From AP-15 sp963814805 (GTDB lineage Bacteria > Pseudomonadota > Alphaproteobacteria > ATCC43930 > CGMCC-115725), in contig CAWFER010000010.1 in the NCBI GenBank assembly GCA_963814805.1, positions 40,507 to 104,506 of the forward strand: a stretch of DNA of 64,000 nt. Direction: 5' to 3'. Shown in pieces: positions 51,912 to 61,922 of this stretch (its first letter is position 1; the number at the start of each line of letters is the position of its first letter). The position numbers and the translations under genes are program-made. Under the pieces are notes generated by a model that did no database searches, was not told where the DNA came from, and saw nothing but the letters and a program-made list of their open reading frames with translations.

Positions 51912-54893
51912 TTGTCGCGCCGTCCCCTGCTCAAAGCCGATCGGTGGTCCGCCCTTGTCGACATGCCGACAGACGAGGAGAGCCTGATCCGGCATTGCAC
52001 GCTCGGTCGAGCCGAGATGGATCTGATCCAGGCCAAGCGGACCCCGCACAACCGCCTCGGCCTGGCCATTCAGCTCTGCTTTTTACGCCATCTCGGTCGG
52101 GCGATCCTTTTTGCTGAGACGCTCCCGGCACCGGTGGTTGCCTTCCTCGCCCAACAGATCGGCATCGACCCGGGTGCCTTGGCCGAGTATGGCCGGCGCG
52201 ACACAAACCGGCGCGAGCATGCGGTCGAGGCGCAGCGGCATCTCGGCCTGCACCCGGCTGTCCGCGAGGACCGGCGGGCGGCCCTGAGCGCGGCGCTCGC
52301 GGCCGCCGCCGCGTCCGACAAGGGAATGCCGATCGCCGAAGCGATCATCGCCGCCTTCCGGGAACGCAAGTCGGTGCTTCCGGCGACCGATACGCTCGAC
52401 CGGATCGGCCGTGCCGCACGGGTCGTCGCGCGCCGGCGGATGGAGGCAGCGCTGCTCGACGGCTTCTCCTCCGAGGAACTGGCCACATTCGACGGGCTGC
52501 TCGCCGTCGATCCCGCCATCCGGCAGACCCGCTTCGCCTGGTTGCGGGCCTTCCCCGAGGCGCCGAGCGAAAAGAACCTGCTCGCTCTGCTCGATCGGCT
52601 GAGCTTTGTGCGGTCGTTTTGCCTTGATCCGCAGCGCCGCGGGCGCATCCATCCGGACCGATGGTCCCAGCTGGTGCGCGAGGGCGCGGTGACGCCGAGT
52701 TGGCTGGCGGAAGACTTCAACGCTCGCCGCCGGCACGCGCTGATCGCGGCGCAGCTGATCGAGCTGACCGGCAAACTGACCGATGCCGCGATCACCATGT
52801 TCTGCCGGCTGATCGCCCTCTTGTTCACCAAGTCCAAGGCCCGACAGGATCGGCGCCATCTCGACGCCCGCAAGGAAACGGGTCGTCTGCTGCGCATGTT
52901 CGGCGACACGCTGCGCGCGCTCGCCGAGGCGAACGAGACCGGCGAGGATACGTTCGACGTGCTCGATCGCGAGATCGGCTGGCCCCGCCTGGTTCAGGCC
53001 CAGGCGGATGTCGAGACGTTGGCCGCGACCGCCGAGGCCGATCCGCTGCTCGGCGCCGCTGAGCGCTATTCCCGGATCCGCCGCTATGCACCCGCGCTGC
53101 TCGAGGCCTTCACCTTCCGGTCTACTCGGGCACGGGATCCGCTCCTGACCGCAATCGAGCTCTTGCGCCAGCTCAATCGGGACGGTCGCCGGGCATTGCC
53201 GGCCAAAGTGCCGGTCGGCCATCTCAAGGAGAAGGTCCGGAAACTGATCGCTGCCGACGGCAAGCGGGACCGGCGCCTGTGGGAAATCGCCACCCTCGCC
53301 GTGCTGCGCGACCGCCTGCGCTCGGGCGACGTCTGGGTTGAGGGCAGTGGAGCCTTCCGCCCTCTGGACGCTCAGCTGATGCCGCGCCTGACCTTCGAGG
53401 CACGCAAGCAGGAGGGCGATCTGCGGCTCGGCGTCCCGCGCGACGCCGATGCCTGGATAGCCGAGAAACAGCAGGAATTGGACTTCAAACTGAAGCAACT
53501 GAGCTACCGGGCCCGGACCGGAAAGCTGGCCGGAGTCCGCTTGGTCGACGGCGTCCTGACTATCGCGAAACACCGTACCAAAGTGCCAAAGGCGAAGGTC
53601 GACGCAGCAAAATGGCTGATCCTCGACCGACTGCCGCAAATCGACATCACCGATCTTCTGGCCGAGATCGACACCTGGACCGGCTTTGCCCATTGGTTCA
53701 CCCATCTGCGCACCGGCGACACGGTCCGCCTCGCCCCGGCACTGCTCGCGGCGATTCTCGGCGACGCCACCAATCTCGGCGCCAAGCGCATGGCCGACGC
53801 CTCGACCGGGGTCAGCGAGCGACAGATCATCTGGGCCCGGCTGTTCCACATTCGGCCGGAGACCTACAAATCGGCCCTGGCCGTGGTCATCAATGCCCAT
53901 CTGGCGCATCCTCACGCCAAACTCTGGGGCAACGGCACGACCTCCTCCTCAGACGGCCAGTTCTTCCGAGCCGCCGCCCGGGGCGCCAAGCGCAGCACGG
54001 TCAACGCTCATTACAGCGGCGATCCCGGGAGCAAGTTCTACACTTGGGTTTCCGACCAGCACGGTCACTTCCACATCCTGCCGATGGGCGCCACTGAGGA
54101 GGAAGCCGTCTACGTGCTGGACGGGCTCTACGGACATGAGAGCCGGATCGAAATCGACGAGCATTACGTCGACACCGGTGGCGCCAGCGATCACGTCTTC
54201 AGCCTGTTCGCATTGGGCGGAAAGCGTGTCGCGCCGCGGCTGCGCGACCTCAAGGACTGGCGTCTGCACGCCTTCGAGGGCGCCGATGCCTATCCGACCC
54301 TCAAGTACCACATCGGCGAGCGCGTCGATGCCGCCGCAGTCCGCGAGGGTTGGGACGAGGCGTTGCGGATCGGCGTCTCGATCGAAGACCGCATCCTCGC
54401 CCCCTCGACCGTCCTCAAGAAGCTCGCCGCCCTGCCGAAGACGAACGTGGTATCGCGCGCGCTGCGCGAGATCGGCCGGATCGAGCGGACCCTGTTCATG
54501 ATCGAGTGGTATTCAAACCCGGAACTGCGCGATCGCTGCCGGGTCGGGCTGAACAAGGGCGAAGCCGGCAATAAGCTGGCCCGGGCGGTGTTTTTCCACG
54601 AGCGCGGCGAAATTCGCGACGGCTCCTTTGAGAGCCAGGCTTTCCGCGCCTCCGGCCTCAACCTGGTGGTCAGTGCCATCGTCTTGTGGAACACCGCCTA
54701 TCTCTCGCGTGCCGTCGAGAGCTTGCGGGCAGCGGGGCACGAGCTGCCCGATGATCTGATCCGCCATATCTCGCCGCAGATCTGGGAGCACATAAACCTC
54801 ACTGGCATCTACGATTGGGGGCGCGAACCCCAGCCCAAAGGCAACTTCCGGCCGCTCCGCACGGCCAAAGAGAAATTCATCGCGGCCGCCTGA
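51912..54893 (+). CDS. tnpA: Tn3-family transposase
   Basis: About 993 aa from TTG 51912 (RBS GGAG), with ATG 51873 possible. N-terminal DNA-binding part MPTDEESLIRHCTLGRAEMD, and the DDE_Tnp_Tn3 core with NGTTSSSDGQFF, FYTWVSDQHGHFH and FFHERGEIRDGSFESQAFRA. Catalyses replicative transposition. Intact. Confidence 0.93.
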   Translation: MSRRPLLKADRWSALVDMPTDEESLIRHCTLGRAEMDLIQAKRTPHNRLGLAIQLCFLRHLGRAILFAETLPAPVVAFLAQQIGIDPGALAEYGRRDTNRREHAVEAQRHLGLHPAVREDRRAALSAALAAAAASDKGMPIAEAIIAAFRERKSVLPATDTLDRIGRAARVVARRRMEAALLDGFSSEELATFDGLLAVDPAIRQTRFAWLRAFPEAPSEKNLLALLDRLSFVRSFCLDPQRRGRIHPDRWSQLVREGAVTPSWLAEDFNARRRHALIAAQLIELTGKLTDAAITMFCRLIALLFTKSKARQDRRHLDARKETGRLLRMFGDTLRALAEANETGEDTFDVLDREIGWPRLVQAQADVETLAATAEADPLLGAAERYSRIRRYAPALLEAFTFRSTRARDPLLTAIELLRQLNRDGRRALPAKVPVGHLKEKVRKLIAADGKRDRRLWEIATLAVLRDRLRSGDVWVEGSGAFRPLDAQLMPRLTFEARKQEGDLRLGVPRDADAWIAEKQQELDFKLKQLSYRARTGKLAGVRLVDGVLTIAKHRTKVPKAKVDAAKWLILDRLPQIDITDLLAEIDTWTGFAHWFTHLRTGDTVRLAPALLAAILGDATNLGAKRMADASTGVSERQIIWARLFHIRPETYKSALAVVINAHLAHPHAKLWGNGTTSSSDGQFFRAAARGAKRSTVNAHYSGDPGSKFYTWVSDQHGHFHILPMGATEEEAVYVLDGLYGHESRIEIDEHYVDTGGASDHVFSLFALGGKRVAPRLRDLKDWRLHAFEGADAYPTLKYHIGERVDAAAVREGWDEALRIGVSIEDRILAPSTVLKKLAALPKTNVVSRALREIGRIERTLFMIEWYSNPELRDRCRVGLNKGEAGNKLARAVFFHERGEIRDGSFESQAFRASGLNLVVSAIVLWNTAYLSRAVESLRAAGHELPDDLIRHISPQIWEHINLTGIYDWGREPQPKGNFRPLRTAKEKFIAAA

Positions 54894-55130
54894 TCCGCGG
54901 AACCGCCCGTTTCTGCTATGTTCTACAATGTCGTACAGCTACGCACAGCTCTTGTCCTGACCCCCTACCGGGTAACCAATGCCCGGGTTACGAAGCAGGC
55001 TGAGCACGACACTCGCGAGGCGTTGCGTCGCTTCCTGCACGGATAGGACCCTGCACCCGGTCTGTCGGGCTGTGACGCGCGGCTACAATTTTCGATCACG
55101 CCCGCCGCGCGGCAATGCGTCCACGGGACC

Positions 55131-55781
55131 TTAAGGATTCACCCGTACGTACACCCCGGCAGAACCCGGTGCATGCGTCATTGCCTGCCGCATGCGCGGC
55201 GAATTGGGCGAGGAATGTTGCTGTTGCTCCTTCCACTCCGGGCTTTCGGGCACGGCCGTACTGGCAAATTCGTAGACCGTGCTGTAGCCGCTGGTACCCT
55301 CGAGGACCCGATAGCGACGAGCGTAGATCACTCCCGGCACCTTGCGGTAGCCTGGCACATATTCCCCACTGTACCAGGCGTTCCACTCCGCATCGACCTC
55401 GGCGGGGACGGACATGCGGCCAATCTGCAGCACCGGCGCCATGCCACGCTCCGGCATTTCCACGCCGTCCGGGTAAATCTGCTCCCCGACAATGCGTGTC
55501 AAATTCTTCCCAATCACGGACGGCGAGACCTTCTGTCCCCACGGCGTCCGCGGCCGGTTGGTAAACGCCGGCGTCTGCATCACCGCCACGTTTTCCAGTT
55601 CATAGCATGCCAGGTACTGCGGGCCACCCTTGACCGCCTCGTAGCGGGCCGCTGAGAGAATGCCGGGCACCGACAGCAATTCCGGTAGATGTTCCTTGTT
55701 ATACCACTCGTTGAATTCCTGCGCGTGCTGGGCGTCGATATCGACGTACACCATGAAGATCCCGCGACCTTTTTGTGCCAT
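55131..55781 (-). CDS. Duplicated dimeric alpha-beta barrel protein
   Basis: 216 aa made of two similar ferredoxin-like halves: IDAQHAQEFNEWYNKEHLPE ... VPGILSAARYEAV and VPAEVDAEWNAWYSGEYVPG ... VPGVIYARRYRVL. The E(F/W)N(E/A)WY pattern occurs in EthD/DUF4286-like proteins that bind or convert small aromatic or acidic ligands. Sits in the catabolic cargo between the esterase and the ThDP enzyme. Precise reaction unknown. Confidence 0.78.
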   Translation of the reverse strand: MAQKGRGIFMVYVDIDAQHAQEFNEWYNKEHLPELLSVPGILSAARYEAVKGGPQYLACYELENVAVMQTPAFTNRPRTPWGQKVSPSVIGKNLTRIVGEQIYPDGVEMPERGMAPVLQIGRMSVPAEVDAEWNAWYSGEYVPGYRKVPGVIYARRYRVLEGTSGYSTVYEFASTAVPESPEWKEQQQHSSPNSPRMRQAMTHAPGSAGVYVRVNP

Positions 55782-56015
55782 GTCCGTCTCCTCCTATGAG
55801 GCGTAGCCGGCCATTGTTTTGGCTCGTCCCGTTGGCACCCGGCCCTCGCGCCTGGAGCCCATGAGCGACACGAGACTCCAACTGGGGAGCCCATCGTAGC
55901 CGACATTCCCCCAATTTCGGGGCTGTTGAGCGCGATCTTCCGTCTCACCGAGGCACACCGCAACGAAATTCGGGCGCAACCAGCTCCAGGGCGTACAGCG
56001 GCAGAACTACCCGAC

Positions 56016-56285
56016 TTACATGTACGCCGCTCTAACTTGAGCCTGGACGACTTCCTCCGCTTTATCCTCAAGCCGCTGCACTTCGCGCTCAGCGGCCTCA
56101 AGGGCTGCCTGCGCCGCCTCCAGGGCGGCTCGTGCACGCTGAATTTGCTTTTGCCGGCCCCGAAGGTTGGCCGTCTCGTATTCATGCCGTCGTGCCAGCA
56201 GAGCCTCGGCAGCCTCGCGCTTCTTTTGATCCGCGCGCCGAGCTTCCTCCACGGCGGCATACATTTCAGATTGCGGGTCGCTCAT
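56016..56285 (-). CDS. Short coiled-coil protein
   Basis: 89 aa: MSDPQSEMYAAVEEARRADQ, then QIQRARAALEAAQAALEAAE with steady heptads. RBS is weak, but amino-acid use is unlike random antisense. Function unknown. Confidence 0.45.
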   Translation of the reverse strand: MSDPQSEMYAAVEEARRADQKKREAAEALLARRHEYETANLRGRQKQIQRARAALEAAQAALEAAEREVQRLEDKAEEVVQAQVRAAYM

Positions 56286-56402
56286 ATCACCATCGCGACA
56301 ACTTCACTGGTCCGACTCAAACGGCGTCGGCCCATCAAAGGATTGCCGAGACGGGGCGCGTGGCGCAACGTTCTGCCCCGACGAGTTCATTGAGCAGGAT
56401 AG

Positions 56403-58079
56403 ATGACATCTCCTTCAACGCCGAACACGATCAGCGGCCGGAGCGCGTTTATCGAATTGCTGCAATCCGAGGGCGTCACGCACCTTTTCGGCAATCCGGG
56501 AACCACCGAACTGCCGATCATGCACGCGCTCGCCGATTATCCGGACATGCGCTATGTGCTCGGCCTGCAGGAGGCGATCGTTGTCGCCATGGCCGATGGC
56601 TATGCCCGCGCCTCGGGCGAGCTGGTTGCGTGCAACGTCCATGTCGCGCCGGGGCTCGGCAACGGAATGGGCTCCCTATTCACGGCGTTCAATTCGGGCA
56701 CGCCGCTGATCATTACCGCCGGGCAACAAGAGCAGGGACACGGGCTGACCGAGCCTCTGCTGTACGCGCCCCTGGTGCCGATCGCGACACCCGTCGTGAA
56801 ATGGGCAACCGAGGTGACACGGCTGGAAGATTTGCCCCGCATCGTGCACCGCGCCGCGAAAATCGCCACGACTCCCCCGACCGGGCCCGTCTTTATCTCC
56901 CTGCCGGGAGACATCCTCAACGCTTTCGGCGTGATCGATCTGGGACAGGCGACGCGAGTCGATACGCGCGTGCGGCCATCGGAAGACAGCCTTCGCGGGC
57001 TGGCCGAGCGGCTCCTCCGTGCGAAACGGCCGGTCATCATCGCCGGCCACGAGATCATCCGTAGCGACGCCTTTGCCGAGGCCGCCCGTTTTGCCGAAAT
57101 CATGGGTTGCCCCGTCTATGATCAGACGGTGCTGCAAGGGTCGCATTTCCCAACCGATCATGCGGCCTATCTCGGGCCGCTTTCGCGCGACCAGAAAACC
57201 GTGCGCGCCCGCCTCGATCCCTACGACACGGTGATCAGCCTCGGCTCCGATTTCCTGCGCATGTCGGTCTATAGCGAGGTCGAGCCGCTGCCGCCGCATA
57301 TGTCGGTCATCCAGATCGGGCTGAACGACGGGGAGATGGGGAAGACCTACCCGGCGGAAATAGCCGTCCGCGCCGATGTCAACGAGACGCTGCGCGTGCT
57401 GACGCCGCTCGTGGCCGAACTCGGCGGCGCAACGCAGCGTCAGCGCGCCGCAGAACGCCTCGCCGAACTTTCCGGACGCAACTGGACGGCCAACCGGAAG
57501 GCACGCGCTGACGTCGCCTCGGCGAAAGCAGCCATGCGCCCGATCGATCCTGAATGGCTGATGCTGACGATCGCGGATTTGCTGCCGCAAGACGCGATCA
57601 TCGTCGACGACGCCCTGACCACCGGGGCGAGCCTCCCGGCCTTTATGCATCTGCGCGACCGCTTTGCGTATTTCGGCAATGTCAGCGGCGGTATCGGTTG
57701 GGCCATCGCCGCGGCGGTCGGCATTCAGCTCGCCCAGCCGGAGCGCAAGGTCGTCGCCCTGCTCGGCGACGGCAGCGCCATGTACTCCATCCAGGCGCTA
57801 TGGACCGCCGCTCACCAAAAACTGCCGACCGTCTTCGTCGTGTTCAACAATGGCGGCTACCGCATCATCAAGCAGCGGTTGAAGCTGTTCCACAGCACCG
57901 AGCGCTTTATCGGGATGGATTTCGTAGATCCGGCCATCGAGTTCGCCGCACTCGCCCGCAGCCTTGGCATGCGGGCCCATCGTATCGACACGGGCGATGA
58001 GTTCGGCGCGGCTTATCGCGACGCATTAGCGGCGCGCGAGCCTGTGCTCCTCGAAGTGATCGTCGACGGCAGCGTGTAG
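56403..58079 (+). CDS. ThDP-dependent enzyme, benzoylformate decarboxylase-like
   Basis: 558 aa with the three domains of the pyruvate-oxidase/decarboxylase group: Pyr domain (HLFGNPGTTELPIMHALADY, catalytic Glu in LGLQEAIVVAMADGYA, VHVAPGLGNGMGSLFTAFNS), a central domain, and the PP domain with the ThDP motif LGDGSAMYSIQALWTAAHQK ... NNGGYRI. The NVH...GLGNGMG segment is close to benzoylformate decarboxylase, so decarboxylation of an aromatic 2-oxo acid is likely; acetolactate synthase-type activity cannot be excluded. Confidence 0.88.
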   Translation: MTSPSTPNTISGRSAFIELLQSEGVTHLFGNPGTTELPIMHALADYPDMRYVLGLQEAIVVAMADGYARASGELVACNVHVAPGLGNGMGSLFTAFNSGTPLIITAGQQEQGHGLTEPLLYAPLVPIATPVVKWATEVTRLEDLPRIVHRAAKIATTPPTGPVFISLPGDILNAFGVIDLGQATRVDTRVRPSEDSLRGLAERLLRAKRPVIIAGHEIIRSDAFAEAARFAEIMGCPVYDQTVLQGSHFPTDHAAYLGPLSRDQKTVRARLDPYDTVISLGSDFLRMSVYSEVEPLPPHMSVIQIGLNDGEMGKTYPAEIAVRADVNETLRVLTPLVAELGGATQRQRAAERLAELSGRNWTANRKARADVASAKAAMRPIDPEWLMLTIADLLPQDAIIVDDALTTGASLPAFMHLRDRFAYFGNVSGGIGWAIAAAVGIQLAQPERKVVALLGDGSAMYSIQALWTAAHQKLPTVFVVFNNGGYRIIKQRLKLFHSTERFIGMDFVDPAIEFAALARSLGMRAHRIDTGDEFGAAYRDALAAREPVLLEVIVDGSV

Positions 58080-58329
58080 CCTACTGAAAAGTAATGTCGC
58101 GTCACGGCGCGGCGCCCGGCCAATGCATCCCTTCTTTTCTCGAACGCCGCTTTGTGTGTCTGGTATCGGCGCGTCCCCGCGGTCTGGGAGCATCGTGGCG
58201 AAGCTCGGGAATCCCACCCGAAGCGGGGAATCGGCCGAGCCTCCGATATGCGGTTCGAAGCCGTTCGTTCCCATTGGCTCGTATCGATCCGTCTCGCCGA
58301 GCGTGAGCCCGGCGCCGAAGCCCCCACAG
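58080..58329. other. Intergenic gap between cargo and traA
   Basis: About 250 bp where the ThDP gene and traA converge. No gene seen on either strand. Confidence 0.4.
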
Positions 58330-61300
58330 CTAGCGCTCGAAGCCCCGGTCGCGCTCGCGCGCTCGGTCGTGCTCGACTTCTCGCTCGGGCGTGGCCTCGC
58401 GGATCGCCGCAAGCTGGTCGCGCGCGCTCTCGGCCTCGTGCTGCCGCTGCGACAGGACGCGCTCAGCCTCTGGTCTGATCTTGTCGAGCGCTGCAGCAGC
58501 AAGCCGTTCGTTGACGGCTAATTGCCCGGTCAATGTCCCGCGGCGCACCGCGAGCCGGTGATGGCTCCGCCAGGTGCGTTCGGAGCTGTCTTCGTATTTG
58601 TTAAGTTCGTTGTCGCGCCAAAGACCTGTGACGTGCAGCGTCTTTTGCGCCAGGTTGAGCCGCCACCAGCGGAGGTCGAGGGCATTGTCGTGCCCCTGCG
58701 CTGAGCCCTCCCGGTATTGCATGGTTTTTTCCGTGCGGGCGATCAGGCCGCGCAGGCGCTCGCCGTGTTCGACCCTGGTGGCGTATTCCGGGCTGAGCTC
58801 GCATGCCACGTCCTCGACAGTCGCGCGCCGCCAGCCGCCCGGCACGTAATCGGCCCGCGCCGCTTTTGTCAGCGCTTCTCGCTCGGCAGCCGATCTAGCG
58901 CCTGGCGGCGTCTACCGGCGGCTTCCTCGATCTGCGCGCGCCGCTCGGCGAGATCGACCGGCGCCCCCGGCTCCGGGTTCTCCTGCGCATGAAATTGCGA
59001 GGCTGCGCGGCAGTCGTCGACCCGCGCCATCTGCCGGGCGAGCCGGCCGAGATCGGAAGCCGTCTCGGTTGCGACAAATAGCGTGACGTTTTCGCGATGC
59101 CGGGTCAGCGCCACATAGCTCGTCGCGTTGCGCCAGTGCTCGCTGTGGTAGAGATAGGTCTGGTCGAGCGTGCGCCCCTGCCCTTTGTAGATCGTCCCGG
59201 CATAGCCGTGCCGGAATTTGTCGAATTCGCCCCCGGCATAATCGTCACCGGCGACAAAGGAGACGAGGCGCTCCAGCGCGCCGGCCTTGCCGTCAAGCGC
59301 GACCGTGACGCGATCGCCCTCGATCGCGCGGATGGTGCCCACACCACCATTGACGATCCCGGCTTGCCGTTCCTCGCGGCGCGCCGCGGTGCCGGTAAAC
59401 TGGATCCGGTCGCCTTCGGCAAAGGGTGCCACTCCGTCCGCCGTTTTGAGCCGGTGATCGTCGCCGAGCGCCCCTTGCTCCTTGCGGACGTCGCGCAAGG
59501 CGGCATTGAGCTCGAGGACGTCGGCGTTGGTGTAGGCGAAGACAAAGCGGACCTTGTCCGGATCGGCCGCAAGGTCCCTGCCCCACTGCCGGACCAGCGC
59601 CTCGCGGGCCTCATCTTGCCCGCCGCTCCAATGGATCGCACCCTGCCGCGCATAGATCGCCAAGGCCGGCAGGAACTCACCCTGGTGCATCAGGTTGAAG
59701 GCGCGCCGCTGCTCGGCGTCGGACACCCGAACGACCTCGTGCAATTCGGCCCCGCCGTGCTTCTCCTTGAGCGCCCCGAACAGGCCGCCGCGCTCGATGC
59801 TGGCGAGTTGTTTGTCGTCGCCGGCGAGGATCAGCTTGGCGCCGGCCGCCCGCGCCTCCCCGGTCACTTCCGCCAGGTGCTTCGTCGACAGCATGCCGGC
59901 TTCATCGACGATCAGCACCGTGCGGCTATCCCAGCGGGTAGTGCCGCGATCGAGGCGGTAGAGCTCGGCGGCGACCGTGGTCGCGTTGTGGAAGCCGTCC
60001 TGCTGCAGGTTTTGCACGACCTGGTTGGTCCAGCTCATGCCGATGACCCGGTAGCCGGCGGTCTCGTAGGCGTCACGGACCGCGGCGAGTGTCGTGCTCT
60101 TGCCGGTCCCCGCCTCGCCGGCGAGGACCGCGAGCCCTTTTGCGTCGGTCAACTCCCGGAAGGCGGTGCGACGCTCGGCGGTGACCTGCGGGTGCCGGTC
60201 GAGCGCGGCCTCGCGTTGCGCCGCGCTCAGCCCGCGCCGGGTGTCGCCGGCCAGGGCCGACGCGTCGCGCATGACCCGGGCTTCATCGGCGAGCACCGCG
60301 CGCGTCGTGTAGCGTGAGACCGGCGCCGTCTCGGTCTCGCGCAGACCGACGACTTCCGGCAGCGCCAGAATCCGACCGGTCAGCGACGCCCGATCCTGCG
60401 GATCGAAGATGACCTTGGCGAGCTCGCGGTTCAGATCGCCGCGGCTGAAGGTCGAGCGCCGATCGGTCAGCGTCTCGAGGATCCGCGGCGGGCTTCCCGA
60501 GCGGATCGCCCCGCACATTTCGTTCTCTTGCGCCCGCCGCTCCCGCTCGGACGCAAGATCGATAATCTCGGCCGACACGGCTGCGCGGTCGCCCGCGATC
60601 CGCTCGCGCTCGGCGTTGCGCGTCGTGGCGGCCCGGTTGCGGTCGCCGAGATCGGAACCCTCGCCCCGGCACTCCATGCCCGATGCGACCGGGCCCAGAT
60701 GCACCGTCGCTTCGCGGTCGATGCCCCGATCGGCATAGCTGCGGCAGTCGATGCGCTCGTCGATACCGGCTCGTTCCAGCGCCCGATTGCCGATTCGTTC
60801 CCACTCCTGCCGGATTGCTTCGATCTCGCGCGGTCCCGTCCTGAAACTGTCAAGCTCGCGGGTTTTGGCGCCGAGCCCGTCGGCATCGATCTGCCGCGTC
60901 GTCATCAGCACATGCGCGTGGTAATTCCGCTCGTCGCCGTGCCGGTCGGGCGCGTGGATCGCAAAGTCGACAGCTACCCCGTACCGATCGACGAGACCCG
61001 CGGCAAATTCCTGCACAGCTGCGAGTCGCTGCTCGTCGCTGAGCTCGTGCGGCAGCGCCACAATGATGTCTCGGCCCGTGGTCGCACTGTCCCGCCGCGT
61101 CGACTTATCCTCGGCGCGTTCGGCGGCGTTCCACAGCTCGGTGCGATCCCGTGCCCATGACGGAGCATCGGCGGGGGCGATGATCTCGCTGTGCAGGACC
61201 CCGTATTTGCGCGTGAAATCCCACACTACGCCAAGCCGTTCGTCAGCGATATTCTCCGCGGCGCGATAGGCAGCGGCCGCGACAACGCTGCGGCCCGCAC

Positions 61301-61340
61301 TTCTCGACACCGTCTTAACGTGCAGCGAATAGATCGCCAC
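58330..61340 (-). pseudogene. traA: TraA relaxase-helicase (Ti type), frameshifted near its 3' end
   Basis: GTG 61340 (VAIYSLHVKTVSRSAGRSV) starts a MobA/MobL relaxase domain with the metal motif NYHAHVLMTTR. A RecD-like helicase follows: Walker A LAGEAGTGKSTTL, VLIVDEAGML, and YVALTRHRENVTLFV. The main frame stops at 58869. The C-terminal 171 residues continue in another frame (VPGGWRRATVEDVACELSPE ... to 58330); one missing base near CTGCCGAGC (~58885) explains it. The first part (823 aa) holds all catalytic motifs and may still nick oriT. Confidence 0.85.
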
Positions 61341-61421
61341 GGCCTGGTCTCGGTATGGCCAGGTCAAGGAGAGGAAACGCGGCGAGCGCGTGGGGGTGCA
61401 GGGGAACGCCCCTGCCGTCAC

Positions 61422-61455
61422 TGCATTGCCGAAGGTAATGCATAAGTGCGCCCTT
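61422..61455 (+). other. Predicted oriT (hairpin plus nic core)
   Basis: TGCATT (61422-61427) and AATGCA (61437-61442) form a hairpin directly before TAAGTGCGCCCTT (61443-61455). That core equals the RSF1010 nic region, cut between TAAGTGCG and CCCT, and resembles the Ti oriT core; MobQ-type relaxases such as TraA recognise it. It lies between traA and a divergent mobilization gene, the expected position. Confidence 0.75.
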
Positions 61456-61565
61456 AGCGTGCCGCGCGGGATGGCTCGATAGAACCCAGGACATCATAAC
61501 CGGCGATTGCCGCAAATCCCATCCTGTGGCAACATCAGTCGTTAATCATACTCATTGAAAGACCA

Positions 61566-61922
61566 ATGCCCCGCAAGTCCACAGCCGATCGCCTCAAAAC
61601 CCTCCGCGACAAACGCGAGCAGCTCGACGCCCAACTAAAAGCGCTCGAAGCCCGCAACAAGCAAGCCGAGCGCAAAGCCGATACCCGGCGCAAGGTCATC
61701 GCCGGCGCCCTGGCGCTGGAACATTACGAGAAAAACCCAGACTCCGAATTTCACCGCGTCCTGTTCCGGCTGCTCGACGAGTACGTCCTCCGTCCGCACG
61801 ATCGCGCGCTGTTCCCGGAGCTCATCGACACCGCCTCCGAGACCGCACAACACACCGGCGCCAACGGCAGCGAGTTCATCCCCACCGGCCGCGAAACCGG
61901 CTCGCCGTCACCGCCGCCCTAG
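61566..61922 (+). CDS. Mobilization accessory protein (TraC/TraD-like)
   Basis: 118 aa: MPRKSTADRLKTLRDKREQL, then a Lys/Arg/Glu-rich helical region AERKADTRRKVIAGALALEH and RPHDRALFPELI. The pattern fits small relaxosome proteins encoded beside Ti-type oriT. Divergent from traA across the predicted oriT. Probably binds oriT with TraA. Confidence 0.75.
   Translation: MPRKSTADRLKTLRDKREQLDAQLKALEARNKQAERKADTRRKVIAGALALEHYEKNPDSEFHRVLFRLLDEYVLRPHDRALFPELIDTASETAQHTGANGSEFIPTGRETGSPSPPP

Larger units (their letters stand above)
51008..54964. mobile_element. Minimal Tn3-family transposon
   Basis: 3957 bp with inverted ends GGGGTC(GC/AG)GACAAGAGCTG that match for about 36 bp with two mismatches, and the 5-bp duplication CTACC (51003-51007, 54965-54969). 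Carries tnpR and tnpA only, with direct repeats TGGCyAArTTCGGyATA (51183-51199, 51246-51262) as likely res subsites. No cargo genes. Confidence 0.93.
50132..55046 (+). pseudogene. HSL-type alpha/beta hydrolase (esterase) with a frameshift and a Tn3 insertion
   Basis: The N-terminal part from ATG 50132 (MSTIELVDPELRSALAEQLP) shifts frame near 50350 into TGDPLPVIVHIHGGGFVMGA, which holds the HGGG oxyanion motif; GESGGGGFAAAAAL contains the nucleophile Ser. At 51007 the Tn3-family element begins. After it, from 54970, the frame resumes with RVTNARVTKQAEHDTREALR and ends at 55046. Removing element and one CTACC repeat restores YHGFYRVTNARVTKQ, including the catalytic His region YHGF. Confidence 0.85.

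Noticed and set aside
52083..53915. 610-codon minus-strand frame inside tnpA
   Set aside because: Exact antisense of a conserved Tn3 transposase; composition and lack of RBS or domains show it is a shadow.
59097..60317. 406-codon plus-strand frame opposite traA
   Set aside because: Antisense shadow of the helicase domain; no recognisable protein features.
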